Notes: generated by a model from the letters alone, not told the origin. Shown: positions 1 through 10,788, counted from the first letter of the stretch. The stretch: 64,000 nt of DNA from Sulfurirhabdus autotrophica (GCF_004346685.1 NZ_SMCO01000001.1:496001-560000), one strand, 5' to 3'. Numbers and translations: made by a program.

Positions 1-1107
1 TACCAACTGTTTTAAATCCTGCACCCTGTCACGCGGGCAAACCATGGTTGCATCCCGTGTTTGCACCACCGCTAAATTTTGCAAACCCAATGTAGCAATC
101 AGGCCATGTTCACTCCATAACAAGTTGTCCTGGCTATCTACCGCCAGTACTTCACCCTTGACCATATTCCCCTGCTCGTCTTTATCGCGCTGTTGATAAA
201 TTGCTTCCCAGCTGCCAAGATCATTCCATCCCATATCAACGGGAACAACAGCCACTTTGTCTGCTAACTCAAGCACACCGTAATCGATTGAGAGATCGGG
301 TAAAGCAGCATAGGTATCAAAATCAGCTACTTTGCCGCCCCCATTTGAAAGTGACAACGCCGCAATATGAATTGCAGGCTGGTATTTCTTCAACATGGCG
401 AGGAAGATATCCGCACGAAATACGAACATGCCGCCATTCCAGTAATAACCGCCTTGCTTCAGATAGGCTCGCGCGGTTTTTGCATCTGGTTTTTCAACAA
501 ATCGCGATACGCTCATTGCGCCAGAAGCTTTACTCGAAGTTTTCTTTTTCAGCGCAGAGCCAGCCTGAATATAGCCGTAACCTACCGCAGGCTCGGTGGG
601 CTGCATGCCAAATAATGTCAGATATCCATCCAGCGCAGCTTCTTCGGCAGATTCCCAGGCCTGATTAAATGCAACCTGATCTGAAACAGCATGATCCGAA
701 GAAAAAACCCCAATTAAGGCTTTGGGGTCTTTTTCAGCAATACTGGCAACTGCCCAGGCAATCGCAGGCAACGTGTTGCGGCCAATAGGTTCCGACAAAA
801 CATTATCTGCGAGAGAAGCATGGATAGAATGTAGTTGCCCCATCACCTCAAACCGATGATCAGCGTGGGTGACAGTGATTAATTTGTCATGGGCAACTCT
901 AGGCAGCAAACGACGCGCAGTTTGCTGAAGCAGTGAATCCTCACCGTTAAGCGCCAGCAACTGCTTGGGCATAGCCGATCTGGATAAAGGCCAGAGACGA
1001 GTTCCTGAGCCCCCTGCGAGTATGATCGCGTAGCGCTCGCCAGCAGGTTTAATGGATGGTACGTTTTTATTCTTTACTGACGCCTGTTTAGCTGAAGAAG
1101 TACCCAT
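1..1107 (-). CDS. manC: Mannose-1-phosphate guanylyltransferase, 3'-truncated by window edge
   Basis: The reading frame is open from ATG at 1107 to the left edge (369 codons) and continues outside. After a short lysine-rich leader it shows the nucleotidyltransferase signature YAIILAGGSGTRLWPLSR at about residues 23-40, followed by MPKQLLAL, which is typical of GDP-mannose pyrophosphorylases. The last visible residues (TMVCPRDRVQDLKQLV) match the linker before the C-terminal cupin (isomerase) domain of bifunctional ManC/AlgA proteins of about 470-480 residues. Whether that domain is present cannot be seen. The enzyme makes GDP-mannose from mannose-1-phosphate and GTP in the cytoplasm for polysaccharide or O-antigen synthesis. 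The nearby ugd and hld genes fit an envelope-sugar setting but are not in one operon with it. Confidence 0.9.
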   Translation of the reverse strand, partial: MGTSSAKQASVKNKNVPSIKPAGERYAIILAGGSGTRLWPLSRSAMPKQLLALNGEDSLLQQTARRLLPRVAHDKLITVTHADHRFEVMGQLHSIHASLADNVLSEPIGRNTLPAIAWAVASIAEKDPKALIGVFSSDHAVSDQVAFNQAWESAEEAALDGYLTLFGMQPTEPAVGYGYIQAGSALKKKTSSKASGAMSVSRFVEKPDAKTARAYLKQGGYYWNGGMFVFRADIFLAMLKKYQPAIHIAALSLSNGGGKVADFDTYAALPDLSIDYGVLELADKVAVVPVDMGWNDLGSWEAIYQQRDKDEQGNMVKGEVLAVDSQDNLLWSEHGLIATLGLQNLAVVQTRDATMVCPRDRVQDLKQLV

Positions 1108-1382
1108 TTCTCTCCCTTATGTTGCATCCTCAAAGTTTGCGTTTTCTGAACACAACTCTCAATAGCTTATTATGATTTCACTACTATAGCGTATTGCAGC
1201 CCGTCGGCAAACAGCCCCTAGTATAAAAATAAACCCTTATAAGTAAATATTACCAAAAGTTACAATGCAATTAAAAACCAATTGAATTTACTATCAGATG
1301 AATATCCAGCATTGCAGCAAACCGATTGAATCAACTGGATAGGATGGCAAGGTAAAAATATGAAGGTTTTGAGACGGTGAAT
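1108..1382. other. Intergenic, AT-rich, promoter region of manC
   Basis: There is no credible reading frame here. The segment is AT-rich and must hold the minus-strand promoter of the guanylyltransferase gene and the 3' end of the ComEA-like transcript. I see no convincing intrinsic terminator. Confidence 0.5.
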
Positions 1383-1715
1383 TTAACGAATAACCCCTTT
1401 CCAGTTTCCTGCAGAATCAATTTTGTTCGTTGAACTTGCACTATCTGAAGCGACCTTCGGCTTAGATGCAGTAATCTTTGAACGAATTTTATCAATTGTT
1501 TTGGGACCGATGCCTGCTACATTATCCAGTTCATCCACATTCTTGAACGGGCCATGCTCTTTTCTATACGCTATTATTGCCTTAGCCTTTCCCGGTCCAA
1601 TCCCAGGCACAGATTCCAGATGTGTACGACTGGATGTATTGATATCAACCGGCGCAGCAAAAACAGGACTGACAAATAAGCAGCAGAGAGCAATAACAAT
1701 AAATATCGTGTTCAT
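1383..1715 (-). CDS. ComEA-family helix-hairpin-helix DNA-binding protein
   Basis: This is a 110-residue secreted protein. Residues 1-20 (MNTIFIVIALCCLFVSPVFA) form a clear signal peptide. Two helix-hairpin-helix motifs follow, LESVPGIGPGKAKAIIAYR and LDNVAGIGPKTIDKI, the arrangement of ComEA/YbaV-type periplasmic DNA-binding proteins. ATG at 1715 is preferred over the upstream ATG at 1748 because it places the signal peptide at the N terminus and has GGAAA about 9 nt upstream. In competence systems ComEA binds incoming DNA in the periplasm, but no other com gene is adjacent, so a role in DNA uptake is inferred only from the family. A short Ser/Lys-rich tail follows the second motif. Confidence 0.85.
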   Translation of the reverse strand: MNTIFIVIALCCLFVSPVFAAPVDINTSSRTHLESVPGIGPGKAKAIIAYRKEHGPFKNVDELDNVAGIGPKTIDKIRSKITASKPKVASDSASSTNKIDSAGNWKGVIR

Positions 1716-1874
1716 TTTCAAATTTCCAAAAGTAGTGCAGTCAAACAAATAATATTTAGCATTATCATGTTATTGTCATTATAATTCAAATTCAAAACCT
1801 AAAATAGTGAATATGGCATCGTGACACTAGCTCATTTTGAAGCCTGTTAAAAGCAGACCATTTTCGCCCTCCAC

Positions 1875-1904
1875 AAAAAAAAACGACAACCAATTGGCTG
1901 CCGT
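1875..1904 (-). terminator. Rho-independent terminator of the PEP-CTERM gene
   Basis: On the minus strand ACGGCAGCC and GGTTGTCGT pair around an AATT loop (9 bp with G-T pairs) and run into eight or more T. It lies about 25 nt downstream of the PEP-CTERM stop. A closely similar hairpin follows the PEP-CTERM gene ending at 38279. Confidence 0.85.
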
Positions 1905-1926
1905 TATAGTGCACAAGAAAAATCTG

Positions 1927-2634
1927 TTATGTTATTTTGCACCGAGTAACACCTATCAACCCCAGCAGGCCGGAGGCAAGGAGCCATACAGCTGCAGGCA
2001 CCGGGACGGCGGCAAACTCCGCGCGAAAGCCAGTAACTGTTGAGTTGCTATCAATACCACCCACTCCTCTATTACGCACAACAAAATCCAGCGTATTTGA
2101 GCCGGTGTTTAATCCACTACCAATAATGAATGACGTCCAATTGCCACTGTCGGCTGGTCCATTAAGGGGGAAACCAGGCAATAATGTATTATTTAGAAAA
2201 ACCCCTAAAAGTTCGTTATCGGACGAATACCTGCCTCCAAATGGATTGGCTCCTGTGAAAGTTGTTTGGTACACGTATTGTCCACCAAACTCAGTATGAA
2301 ATGATGCGGATGGTACAACCCACCCTGAGTCAGGTCCATTAAGCATCCATGAGCCGGCATTAACATTAGCGAAAACAGGGGAAAAGCTTAAAGTCGGTAA
2401 AACCACCGAACCGTTTATGAGCGCACCAGATGGTGCAGTAGGATAAGGATTTGCCAATTGCCAGTGAAAATCTGAACTACCTGCACTCAACAAAGAAATA
2501 CCGCACGTAGATGCAGTACCGATAAGACCAGTGTTACAAGGAATTGCAACCGCCGCTGTAGGTAACAGTAGCACCGTAACTACAAAATAGCGTTTTAAAT
2601 TCACCCTCAATAGATGTGATGCATTCATGATCAT
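1927..2634 (-). CDS. PEP-CTERM sorting domain-containing protein
   Basis: This 235-residue exported protein has a signal peptide (hydrophobic core about residues 16-30, ending AAVAIP). The C-terminal tripartite sorting signal is VPVPAAVWLLASGLLGLIG followed by a basic tail (TRCKIT). Such signals are recognised by the EpsH/XrtA-type exosortase, which is not encoded in this window. The middle region is Gly/Asn/Ser-rich, with no catalytic motif I recognise. The gene stands alone between the terminator at 1875-1904 and a 370-bp spacer. Two further PEP-CTERM genes are found at 38279-39798. Confidence 0.88.
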   Translation of the reverse strand: MIMNASHLLRVNLKRYFVVTVLLLPTAAVAIPCNTGLIGTASTCGISLLSAGSSDFHWQLANPYPTAPSGALINGSVVLPTLSFSPVFANVNAGSWMLNGPDSGWVVPSASFHTEFGGQYVYQTTFTGANPFGGRYSSDNELLGVFLNNTLLPGFPLNGPADSGNWTSFIIGSGLNTGSNTLDFVVRNRGVGGIDSNSTVTGFRAEFAAVPVPAAVWLLASGLLGLIGVTRCKIT

Positions 2635-2943
2635 TTACTCCTATTAGTTATACGGAGCGAATGGTTTGCCTTTAGTTTCTATCGCTCCACTCCAAAATGA
2701 CAGAGCCTAAGAGTTATCAACAGATCGATGATTTGTGCTGCTGAAAATTGCGATGACAGATTAGCCATTGATTTAATGACGAATCTAAAAATTCGCCAGT
2801 TAGGAATTTTATGATAGTAAAGAATCTCGGGAGTTTATTGAAAATTTATTTATGGGGCAGTTTTGAGTATTTATCGACAGTGTTCGACACGTTTGAAACA
2901 ACCCAACTTAGCCAAATAAGGCTTAAACACCGGACTGTTATCG
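2635..2943. other. Intergenic spacer without recognisable gene
   Basis: This AT-rich spacer lies between the PEP-CTERM gene and the terminator of the hld operon. A frame beginning at 2811 on the plus strand has no ribosome-binding site and no recognisable composition. The spacer presumably holds the promoter of the PEP-CTERM gene. Confidence 0.5.
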
Positions 2944-2979
2944 CAAAAAGAAAGGCTCGATTAAGTATCGAGCCTTTCT
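2944..2979 (-). terminator. Strong intrinsic terminator closing the lapAB-pyrF-ugd-hld operon
   Basis: There is a perfect 13-bp stem (AGAAAGGCTCGAT and its complement) with a 5-nt loop at 2949-2979. On the minus strand it is followed by TTTTTGCG. It sits about 30 nt past the hldD stop codon. Confidence 0.92.
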
Positions 2980-3006
2980 CACTTCACAAACAGCGTGCAA
3001 AAAATT

Positions 3007-4011
3007 TTATAGTGTTTTATCCGCCTTCAACAAGTAATCAACATAACGTGATACACCTTCCTGCACGTTAAACAATGGATCGGTATAGCCAGCCTGACGC
3101 AAAGCCGTTACATCGGCTTGGGTAAAACTCTGATATTTACCTTTTAATGCTTCAGGGAAGGCAATATAGTTCACAATTCCCTGATTTTGCAATTCTTCCA
3201 GACTCAGCGCTGTTTCCCCTTTTGCGGCACGACAGGCGTTCACCGTGGCAACGGCTACATCATTAAAGGCTTGCGAAAAACCTGTTCCCAGATTAAAAAT
3301 TCCGGATTGCTCAGGATGATCCAGAAAATGCATGTTGACTTTAACTACGTCTTCAACAGACACAAAATCACGTAACTGTTCACCGTTTGCATATCCATCA
3401 CATCCTTCAAACAACTTCACTTTGCCTTCTGCCTGGTATTGATTGAAGAAGTGATACGCAACAGAAGCCATACGGCCTTTATGCTGTTCACGAGGGCCAT
3501 AGACATTGAAGTAACGGAATCCCACTACTTGTGAGGTAAGGTGATCCCAGTGGCGTCGCAGGTATTGATCAAATAGAAATTTGGAATAGCCATATACATT
3601 CAAAGGAGATTCATACTCTCTTGATTCCTTGAAAATGCTGCCACCACCGTATACTGAAGCCGATGAGGCATACAGAAATGCAGCTTCCTGTTCCTGACAA
3701 AAATCGAACAGTGAAATGGTATAGCGATAGTTATTTTGCATCATGTAGCGACCATCGGTTTCCATGGTGTCCGAGCAGGCACCTTCATGAAAAATGGCAT
3801 CAATTGCCCCGTCAAATGCGCCATCCATGATCAGATCCAGAAATTCCTGCTTATCCAGATAATCTGCAATTTCACAATCAGTCAGATTTTTAAATTTATC
3901 TGCTTTGGAAAGATTATCTACGCAAATAATATTGCGCTCACCGCGATCATTTAATGCCTTAACCAGATTCGCCCCGATAAAGCCTGCTGCGCCGGTAACT
4001 ACATAGTACAT
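3007..4011 (-). CDS. hldD: ADP-L-glycero-D-manno-heptose 6-epimerase
   Basis: This 334-residue enzyme converts ADP-D-glycero-D-manno-heptose to the L-glycero form, the last step of ADP-heptose supply for the LPS inner core. The start [13 protein letters not shown] places the Rossmann GxxGxxG motif at the extreme N terminus, as in characterised HldD, so ATG 4011 is preferred over 4026. Family landmarks are HEGACS (about 80), SSASVYGGG (about 117), the catalytic YGYSKFLFD (YxxxK) and FNVYGPRE. It is the last gene of the envelope operon, 82 nt after the heptose kinase and before a strong terminator. Confidence 0.95.
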   Translation of the reverse strand: MYYVVTGAAGFIGANLVKALNDRGERNIICVDNLSKADKFKNLTDCEIADYLDKQEFLDLIMDGAFDGAIDAIFHEGACSDTMETDGRYMMQNNYRYTISLFDFCQEQEAAFLYASSASVYGGGSIFKESREYESPLNVYGYSKFLFDQYLRRHWDHLTSQVVGFRYFNVYGPREQHKGRMASVAYHFFNQYQAEGKVKLFEGCDGYANGEQLRDFVSVEDVVKVNMHFLDHPEQSGIFNLGTGFSQAFNDVAVATVNACRAAKGETALSLEELQNQGIVNYIAFPEALKGKYQSFTQADVTALRQAGYTDPLFNVQEGVSRYVDYLLKADKTL

Positions 4012-4093
4012 ATTTGTATCATCCACATAAATTAAGCTTCATCAGCAACAGATAAATTTAAAAATTCAGTCTATTGCGTTAACCAAAACTGTA

Positions 4094-5017
4094 TTATTGA
4101 AATAGTTCTTCCTGATGAACCACAGCAGTTCCCAGTTTGCCAACCACAATACTTGCTGCACGGTTTGCCATATGCATGGCTTCCGGCAATTCCTCACCTG
4201 CCGCCAGCATCACACCAAGGGTTGCAATAACCGTATCCCCTGCACCGCTCACATCGAACACTTCCAGCGCATGAGCTGGCTGATGCAAGGTATCCCCTTC
4301 GCGATACAATGTCATCCCCTCTTCACTTCTGGTAACCAAAAGCGCCTGAAGGTTCAACTCAGTACGGAGTTGCTGTGCCTTACGTGTCAGTTCTTCTTCA
4401 TTTTTCCAGCTGCCTGCTACTTCCTTGAATTCACCTCGATTAGGTGTCAGCAGCGTCGCATTGCGATAGCGCACATAATCATCCCCTTTGGGGTCAACCA
4501 GCACAGGTTTTCCAGCCTGATTAGCCATCTCGATCATCTGTGCGATATGGGTCAAGCCACCCTTGCCATAATCAGACAGAATTACCACATCGTACTCAGG
4601 CAACATACGACGAAAATCTTCCTGCGCTGATAACAAAACTTCATGGCTCGGTTGCGTTTCAAAATCAATGCGGAGCAATTGCTGCTGACGCCCGATCACT
4701 CGTAATTTAATCGTGGTGGAAATACTTTCATCCTGATGCAAAACTGACGTAATACCCTCTTCCCGCAACATGCGGTCCAGACAATCTCCTGCCTCATCTT
4801 TACCCGTTACGGAAATCAAGGCTGCCTGAGCACCTAAGGCCACAATATTTCGCGCTACGTTAGCGGCGCCACCTAAGCGCTCTTCACGCCGATCAATTTT
4901 TACGACTGGTACGGGTGCTTCGGGTGAAATCCGGCTGACATCACCAAACCAGTACCGGTCCAGCATGACATCACCGACCACCAGCACCCGTGCATTTTTC
5001 AATTGCGCAATATTCAA
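4094..5017 (-). CDS. hldA: D-glycero-beta-D-manno-heptose-7-phosphate kinase (single-domain)
   Basis: This PfkB-family sugar kinase has 307 residues, so it holds only the kinase half of the E. coli bifunctional HldE (477 residues). The separate adenylyltransferase (HldC/RfaE2) is not in the window. Visible motifs are GDVMLDRYWFGDVSRISPEAPVP near the N terminus, GGAANVARN (about 49-57) and the C-terminal PfkB signature DVSGAGDTV at about 255-263, with the catalytic Asp in GAGD. It phosphorylates heptose-7-P at O-1 for LPS core synthesis. It starts 13 nt after ugd ends, so the two are co-transcribed. Often annotated rfaE1. Confidence 0.94.
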   Translation of the reverse strand: MNIAQLKNARVLVVGDVMLDRYWFGDVSRISPEAPVPVVKIDRREERLGGAANVARNIVALGAQAALISVTGKDEAGDCLDRMLREEGITSVLHQDESISTTIKLRVIGRQQQLLRIDFETQPSHEVLLSAQEDFRRMLPEYDVVILSDYGKGGLTHIAQMIEMANQAGKPVLVDPKGDDYVRYRNATLLTPNRGEFKEVAGSWKNEEELTRKAQQLRTELNLQALLVTRSEEGMTLYREGDTLHQPAHALEVFDVSGAGDTVIATLGVMLAAGEELPEAMHMANRAASIVVGKLGTAVVHQEELFQ

Positions 5018-5030
5018 TTTACGATCCTGC

Positions 5031-6353
5031 TTATTTTCTACCTATTGGGAAATATTCCATTCCCGCGCTGCGTACTGTCGCTGGCTCATACAGGTTGCGT
5101 CCGTCAAAAATGGCCGGTGATTTAAGCGCAGCCTTAATTGCCGAGAAATCAGGACTTCTGAATACTTGCCACTCGGTCACAATGACAAGCGCATCCGCAC
5201 CTGCAAGCGCTTCCATTTGGTTATTAGCCAATTTCAAGCGAGGGTCATCGCCGTATATGCGTGTTGTTTCTTCCATCGCCACAGGATCATAAGCAGTAAC
5301 AGTAGCGCCGCGTTGCCATAACCCTTCAATCAACACGCGGCTGGGTGCTTCGCGCATATCATCTGTATTTGGTTTGAATGCCAATCCCCATACTGCAAAG
5401 TGCTTACCTGAAAGATCCTTGCCTAAACGTGCAGTAATTTTATCCAGCAGCACCGTTTTCTGATGGTCATTGGCCGACTCTACCGCTTCAAGGATTTTAA
5501 GGTCAGAACCATATTCCCGGGCTGTACGCTGTAATGCCTGTACATCCTTTGGAAAACAGGAACCGCCATATCCGCAACCAGGATAAAGAAAGTGATACCC
5601 AATACGGGGGTCAGAACCAATACCCTGACGTACATGTTCAATGTCCGCACCCATTTTTTCTGCAAGGTTAGCCAGTTCATTCATGAAAGAAATGCGGGTA
5701 GCCAACATGGCATTAGCTGCATATTTGGTTAGTTCTGCAGATTTGATATCCATCACAATAACGCGTTCATGGTTACGTTGGAAAGGCGCATAAAGCGTAC
5801 GCATAGCCTGCGTTGCCCTGTCATCATCTGTCCCTACAACAATCCGGTCTGGGCGCATGAAATCTTCCACAGCAGCCCCTTCCTTCAAGAACTCAGGATT
5901 GGAAGCCACACTAAAATCCAGTTTGACACTTCTGCTATCCAGTTCTTCCTGAATGGCTGCACGCACCTTGTCGGCCGTCCCCACTGGAACGGTCGATTTA
6001 TCAACAATGACTTTATACTCTGTCATATACTTGCCGATATTTCTGGCGGCAGAGACCACATACTGCAAATCAGCTGAACCATCTTCATCAGGCGGTGTTC
6101 CGACTGCTATGAATTGAATCGCACCATGTGCGACACTCTCTTCAATACTGGTAGTGAAGCGCAATCGGCCGGCTTCAACGTTACGCTTAACCATAGCCTC
6201 TAAACCAGGTTCATGAATCGGAATACCCCCCTGATTCAGGGTATTGATTTTTTTAGCATCCAAATCAAGGCATAACACATCATTCCCTACTTCTGCGAGG
6301 CATGTCCCACTCACCAAGCCCACGTAACCAGTCCCTATTACAGTAATCTTCAC
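5031..6353 (-). CDS. ugd: UDP-glucose 6-dehydrogenase
   Basis: This 440-residue protein oxidises UDP-glucose twice with NAD+ to UDP-glucuronate, a precursor for capsule, exopolysaccharide or lipid A sugars. It carries the N-terminal Rossmann motif [10 protein letters not shown] (7-16), [12 protein letters not shown] (85-96), the conserved NPEFLKEG segment and the catalytic cysteine in GGSCFPKD (C266), followed by a C-terminal UDP-binding domain. The start codon overlaps the pyrF stop by 4 nt (ATGA), showing translational coupling. Length is normal for the family. Confidence 0.95.
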   Translation of the reverse strand: MKITVIGTGYVGLVSGTCLAEVGNDVLCLDLDAKKINTLNQGGIPIHEPGLEAMVKRNVEAGRLRFTTSIEESVAHGAIQFIAVGTPPDEDGSADLQYVVSAARNIGKYMTEYKVIVDKSTVPVGTADKVRAAIQEELDSRSVKLDFSVASNPEFLKEGAAVEDFMRPDRIVVGTDDDRATQAMRTLYAPFQRNHERVIVMDIKSAELTKYAANAMLATRISFMNELANLAEKMGADIEHVRQGIGSDPRIGYHFLYPGCGYGGSCFPKDVQALQRTAREYGSDLKILEAVESANDHQKTVLLDKITARLGKDLSGKHFAVWGLAFKPNTDDMREAPSRVLIEGLWQRGATVTAYDPVAMEETTRIYGDDPRLKLANNQMEALAGADALVIVTEWQVFRSPDFSAIKAALKSPAIFDGRNLYEPATVRSAGMEYFPIGRK

Positions 6354-7060
6354 TCAATCTCCCCCAATAATTCAATTTCGCTATTAATCTTTTTCAACAT
6401 ATGCAACGGATCATCAGCCCGCGTAATGGGCCTGCCAATCACTAAATAACTGGAGCCCATGTAGATCGCATCACTTGGCGTCATGATCCTGACCTGATCA
6501 TCCCTGCTACTGTCAGCAGGACGAATACCAGGGGTTACCAACGCAAACTCATAACCCAGTTCTCTGCGCAGCATTGCTGTTTCCTGCGCTGAGCAAACCA
6601 CCCCATCCAGACCACTGGTCTGGGCTAGTTTTGCCAAACGTAATACCGCTTCTTGCGGCTCACCAAGCAAGCCGGTCTCATGCATATCTTCACTGCCCAT
6701 ACTGGTCAGCAAAGTGACCGCAATTAACTTGGGACGATGGAGTTCATTATCTATGGCTTCACGTGCCGCTGTAAGCATGGCACGGCCACCCAGAGCATGC
6801 ACATTGACCATCCATACGCCTAATTGCGCGGCTACTTTACACGCACTGGCTACAGTATTCGGGATGTCGTGAAACTTTAAATCAAGGAAAACATCAAACC
6901 CGGAACTAACCAGTTTTTCAACACAAGATGGGCCTGTTGCGGTAAACAACTCTTTACCAATCTTCAGCTTACAAAGCTTCGGGTCTAGCCTGTTTGCCAG
7001 TTCTAACGCTTCATTCACACTGGGAAAATCCAGTGCAACAATCACTTTGGGATCATGCAT
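6350..7060 (-). CDS. pyrF: Orotidine 5'-phosphate decarboxylase
   Basis: This 236-residue TIM-barrel enzyme converts OMP to UMP in pyrimidine synthesis. The active-site array [10 protein letters not shown] (D60, K62, D65) is intact, as are the N-terminal VALDFPS and the C-terminal TPGIRP phosphate loop and GRPITRA. It overlaps lapB upstream by 8 nt and ugd downstream by 4 nt. The lapA-lapB-pyrF order is the same as in enterobacteria, and here it continues into UDP-sugar and heptose genes, joining UMP supply to envelope sugar synthesis in one transcript. Confidence 0.95.
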   Translation of the reverse strand: MHDPKVIVALDFPSVNEALELANRLDPKLCKLKIGKELFTATGPSCVEKLVSSGFDVFLDLKFHDIPNTVASACKVAAQLGVWMVNVHALGGRAMLTAAREAIDNELHRPKLIAVTLLTSMGSEDMHETGLLGEPQEAVLRLAKLAQTSGLDGVVCSAQETAMLRRELGYEFALVTPGIRPADSSRDDQVRIMTPSDAIYMGSSYLVIGRPITRADDPLHMLKKINSEIELLGEIE

Positions 7061-8243
7061 GGCTTAATAAATGTCCAAATTCTGTTTCTTCTCTTCTTCT
7101 CGGCGGGAAAGTTTCCCAGCCACCACATGCCGGGCAGTACCAATGAAACTGCCTGGCTTCAAACCCACAGCTATCACAACGGAACATAGCAAGTTGTCGT
7201 GTATGCTGATGCAACAAATTTTTGATGAGCAATAAATCCTGCTGACGATCTACAGGCATATCCTGTAATTGCGCTTCAAGCAGGCGTGTTAACCCCTGAA
7301 GGGTTGGGTTTCGCCTTAATTCATCTCGCAGCGTACGGTATGCATTTTCAGCGCCCTGATGCTCCAACATTCCCTGATAAACAATATTTAACAGGTCCGC
7401 AGAAGGATATTGTGCCAGATAACCACGCAACAGGGCCAATCCCAGGTCGACTTTATCCAAGGCACGATAACTGGCTAAAAGCTTACCCGCGACTAAACTT
7501 ATATAACGTGGATCTTGCGTTTCAACACGCTTCCAGATTTGAATAGCACCTTCATGATTTGTCAGCGCAACTTCCTGGTCACCCATCAAAATGGTAGCGC
7601 GAACACATCGTCTATTTTCTTTTAAAGCTTCTTCCAGGTAAGCCTTTGAGGCCTCCGGATTAGAGTGTGCGCTTTCGATGACCGCCAATTCACAATAAAA
7701 ATGTGAAATCACCTTGCGATGGGGATGTTCTGCAGTACTAAGCTGACGTGCTGTCTGAATAGCTTTGGACCAGTCTTTTTCTTGTTGATAAATTTCCAGA
7801 AGAAATTTTAAGGCCACTTTTGAATAAGTAGTTTTTTGCAAGTCACTGAAAAGCTGTTCCGCACTGTCCAGCAAACCCGCCTTTTTATAATCCTGTGCCA
7901 ACTCAAAAACAGCTGCAAGCTTTTGCTCGTTACTCAGATAGGACCGATCGACGATACTTTTATGCATGCGTATGGCTCGATCAACTTCACCACGTCGCCG
8001 AAAAAGACTGCCCAAAGCAAAGTTCAACTCAACCGCCTCTGGTTTCTCAGATTGCACAACTTCACTTAACACTTCAATCGCCTGGTCCGGTTGCTCATTC
8101 AACAGGAAATTAAGCCCTTTGAAATAAGATTCAGGGAGTTCACTCGATTCTGAAATAACGTGTTTAATATCTATGCGTGCTGCTAACCAGCCCAATGCAA
8201 AAAACAAGGGAAAAGCCAACAACCACCAAAATTCAAATTCCAT
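7053..8243 (-). CDS. lapB: LPS assembly regulator LapB (YciM), TPR and rubredoxin-type metal-binding protein
   Basis: This 396-residue protein has an N-terminal membrane anchor ([21 protein letters not shown]), a series of TPR helices from about residue 40 to 340, and a C-terminal zinc/iron ribbon with two CxxC pairs (CDSCGF and CPACGG). That is the LapB architecture. In E. coli LapB controls LpxC turnover by FtsH and so balances LPS synthesis. ATG 8243 was chosen because the hydrophobic anchor begins there; an upstream ATG at 8261 is also in frame. The start overlaps the end of lapA by 11 nt. Confidence 0.93.
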   Translation of the reverse strand: MEFEFWWLLAFPLFFALGWLAARIDIKHVISESSELPESYFKGLNFLLNEQPDQAIEVLSEVVQSEKPEAVELNFALGSLFRRRGEVDRAIRMHKSIVDRSYLSNEQKLAAVFELAQDYKKAGLLDSAEQLFSDLQKTTYSKVALKFLLEIYQQEKDWSKAIQTARQLSTAEHPHRKVISHFYCELAVIESAHSNPEASKAYLEEALKENRRCVRATILMGDQEVALTNHEGAIQIWKRVETQDPRYISLVAGKLLASYRALDKVDLGLALLRGYLAQYPSADLLNIVYQGMLEHQGAENAYRTLRDELRRNPTLQGLTRLLEAQLQDMPVDRQQDLLLIKNLLHQHTRQLAMFRCDSCGFEARQFHWYCPACGGWETFPPRRREETEFGHLLSHA

Positions 8244-8535
8244 GGTTTGTTGCGCTTCCATCCTTTAACTGTAGTGCGTCATTCGCATGCGACTTTATAC
8301 GCAATTCTTTTTTCAAGCCCAGAATTTCTCTCTTTAATCTTAGAATCGAAAGCATGTTTGCCACGACACCAATCACAATACCTGCAAGGAAAAAAACCAT
8401 CAAAACCAGGACCAGAGGTGCTTGCCATTCATAGCCTAAATAGTAGTGTAAAGAAACTACTTCACTATTTTTAGCAGCGAATCCCAACAACAGAATAAAT
8501 AATAATAAACGCAATGCCCAAGCTAAATAGCGCAT
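8233..8535 (-). CDS. lapA: LapA family inner-membrane protein (DUF1049)
   Basis: This 100-residue protein has two transmembrane segments (about 5-22 and 40-62), the conserved NSEVVSLHYYLG between them, and a basic coiled-coil tail after LRLKREILGLKKEL. Its size and position immediately before lapB match LapA (YciS). It is the first gene of the lapA-lapB-pyrF-ugd-hldA-hldD operon, so the operon promoter should lie in the 160 nt above 8535. Confidence 0.9.
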   Translation of the reverse strand: MRYLAWALRLLLFILLLGFAAKNSEVVSLHYYLGYEWQAPLVLVLMVFFLAGIVIGVVANMLSILRLKREILGLKKELRIKSHANDALQLKDGSATNHGI

Positions 8536-8702
8536 AAGATCCTAATTTAATTTAACTAGCCTCATAAAAGTTAATTTTGCATGAAATACCGTCGAGCTGA
8601 GGCTTCAGAAATCTTCCTAGCAAACCAATCCAAGATACTGAGGTCCGCATATATTGTACCTCGCCAAAACTGAATATTGGCGCAAATGCAGTATTTTTTT
8701 AA

Positions 8703-8740
8703 AAAAAAACGGCATGATGTAATAATCATGCCGTTTTTTT
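8703..8740. terminator. Bidirectional-looking terminator downstream of ihfB
   Basis: The stem ACGGCATGAT/ATCATGCCGT has a 6-nt loop and is flanked by an A tract on one side and a T tract on the other, so it can end transcription in either direction. It lies 24 nt after the ihfB stop and serves rpsA-ihfB on the minus strand. Confidence 0.9.
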
Positions 8741-8763
8741 CAGTTAACAATCAAAATTTCTGA

Positions 8764-9048
8764 TTATTCGCTGTAATCAACTCGCTCACGCAATTCCTTA
8801 CCAGCTTTAAAGTGAGGTACGTGCTTTTCAGCAACACTCACCTTATCACCAGTTTTAGGATTACGGCCAGTTCTTGGTGGACGATAATTCAGACTAAAGC
8901 TGCCAAACCCTCTGATCTCAATTCGTTCCCCTTGAGATAAGCTTTTAGCCATCTCATCAAGCAACGTTTTAACAGCGAGTTCCGCATCCTTGGCGACAAG
9001 CTGGGAATAACGGGTTGCCAGCTTGGCGATCAGATCCGATTTTGTCAT
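8764..9048 (-). CDS. ihfB: Integration host factor subunit beta
   Basis: This 94-residue DNA-bending protein of the HU/IHF family is the partner of IhfA in a heterodimer. The beta-ribbon arm [12 protein letters not shown] (about 56-67) carries the intercalating proline, and IEIRGFGSF is the family core. It lies 12 nt downstream of rpsA, an arrangement conserved widely in proteobacteria, and is followed by the terminator at 8703-8740. The length is the usual one. Confidence 0.95.
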   Translation of the reverse strand: MTKSDLIAKLATRYSQLVAKDAELAVKTLLDEMAKSLSQGERIEIRGFGSFSLNYRPPRTGRNPKTGDKVSVAEKHVPHFKAGKELRERVDYSE

Positions 9049-9060
9049 GAAATTTCCCTT

Positions 9061-10788
9061 TTATTGATCGGTAGATTGATCGGATTTCTTCACGTCCATT
9101 TTAGCTTTCAACAGGGCGCCCAAACTTGTAGTACCAGCACTACCGCCTTGATCTGTAGCCATTTTCTGCATAGCTTCAGATGTTTCAGCCATATCTTTTG
9201 CTTTAATCGATAGATTAATGGAGCGATTTTTGCGATCGACATTGATAATCATCACTTCAAGTTCATCACCTTCATTCATGTGGGTACGAATATCTTCCAC
9301 ACGGTCACGTGAAACTTCAGAAGCGCGTAAATAACCATCAACATCTGTGTCCAGAGATATTACAGCACCTTTGGCATCCATTGACTTGACAGTACCTTTA
9401 ATCAGGCTGCCTTTGTCATGTACAGAAACGAAGTTGGTGAAAGGATCGCCATCCATTTGCTTGATACCAAGAGAGATGCGCTCACGCTCAACATCAATCG
9501 CCAATACCATGGCTTCAACTTCATCGCCTTTCTTGTAGTTGCGAACTGCTTCTTCACCAGCCACATTCCATGACAGGTCTGACAGGTGTACTAAACCGTC
9601 GATACCACCTGGCAATCCAATAAACACGCCAAAATCGGTGATAGATTTGATCTGACCGCTGACCTTATCACCTTTCTTATGGTTAATTGCAAAATCATCC
9701 CATGGATTGGATTGACACTGCTTCATACCCAGCGAAATGCGGCGACGATCTTCGTCTATTTCCAGAATCATGACTTCTACTTCATCGCCCAGGCTAACAA
9801 CCTTGGATGGATGAACGTTTTTATTGGTCCAATCCATTTCAGAAACGTGAACCAGACCTTCAATACCCTGTTCGATTTCAGCGAATGCGCCATAATCTGT
9901 CAGGTTTGTGATCTTACCAAACATGCGTGTACCTTGTGGGTAACGACGTGACAGACCAACCCATGGATCATCACCAAGCTGCTTCATACCCAGTGATACG
10001 CGATTTTTTTCCTGATCGAACTTCAGAATCTTAGCTTCAACTTCATCACCAACAGTCAGCACCTCGGATGGATGCTTAACACGGCGCCATGCCAGATCAG
10101 TGATGTGCAACAGACCATCGATACCACCCAGATCCACAAACGCGCCATAATCGGTAATGTTCTTAACAATACCTTTAACTACTGCGCCTTCTTTCAGGCT
10201 ACCCAGCAGCGCTTCACGTTCAGCACCCTGGCTAGCTTCAAGCATGGCACGACGAGAAACAACAACGTTATTACGCTTGCGATCAAGCTTAATAACCTTA
10301 AATTCCATTTCCTTACCTTCGTAAGGGGTGGTGTCCTTGATTGGGCGTACATCTACCAAAGAACCTGGCAAGAATGCGCGAATACCGTTAACCATAACGG
10401 TCAGACCACCCTTAACCTTACCTTGAACCAGACCCATGACTGGCGTGCCTTCTTCCATCGCCACATCTAGTTCGGTCCATGCTTGCAAGCGCTTGGCTTT
10501 TTCACGAGACAGTTTGGTTGCACCATAACCATCTTCCAGCGCATCAATCGCAACCATCACGAAATCGCCGACCTTAACTTCTAGTTCGCCTTTATCATCG
10601 CGAAACTCTTCAGCTGGAATCACGCTTTCGGATTTCAAACCGGCATTAACAATTACAACACCACCTTCGATTGCGACAACTTCAGCGGTAATCACTTCGC
10701 CGGTGCGCATTTCTTGGCGCGTTAGACTTTCTTCAAATAGTGCAGCAAAACTTTCCATGGATTCGACAACAGGAGACGCAGTAGTCAT
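9061..10788 (-). CDS. rpsA: 30S ribosomal protein S1
   Basis: This 575-residue protein has six S1 (OB-fold) repeats. Repeats 3-6 are obvious from the recurring GxVxxIxxxGAFV/LxxGxxGLxHxS and RISLGxKQ patterns. S1 binds mRNA leaders on the 30S subunit. ATG 10788 ([21 protein letters not shown]) is preferred: it matches the N terminus of betaproteobacterial S1 and has AGGTG about 11 nt upstream, whereas the longer frame from 10815 lacks homologous residues. It is co-transcribed with ihfB. Confidence 0.95.
   Translation of the reverse strand: MTTASPVVESMESFAALFEESLTRQEMRTGEVITAEVVAIEGGVVIVNAGLKSESVIPAEEFRDDKGELEVKVGDFVMVAIDALEDGYGATKLSREKAKRLQAWTELDVAMEEGTPVMGLVQGKVKGGLTVMVNGIRAFLPGSLVDVRPIKDTTPYEGKEMEFKVIKLDRKRNNVVVSRRAMLEASQGAEREALLGSLKEGAVVKGIVKNITDYGAFVDLGGIDGLLHITDLAWRRVKHPSEVLTVGDEVEAKILKFDQEKNRVSLGMKQLGDDPWVGLSRRYPQGTRMFGKITNLTDYGAFAEIEQGIEGLVHVSEMDWTNKNVHPSKVVSLGDEVEVMILEIDEDRRRISLGMKQCQSNPWDDFAINHKKGDKVSGQIKSITDFGVFIGLPGGIDGLVHLSDLSWNVAGEEAVRNYKKGDEVEAMVLAIDVERERISLGIKQMDGDPFTNFVSVHDKGSLIKGTVKSMDAKGAVISLDTDVDGYLRASEVSRDRVEDIRTHMNEGDELEVMIINVDRKNRSINLSIKAKDMAETSEAMQKMATDQGGSAGTTSLGALLKAKMDVKKSDQSTDQ

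Noticed and set aside
201-668. 155-codon plus-strand frame at the left end
   Set aside because: Antisense to the guanylyltransferase gene, whose frame is open and well conserved across the same bases.
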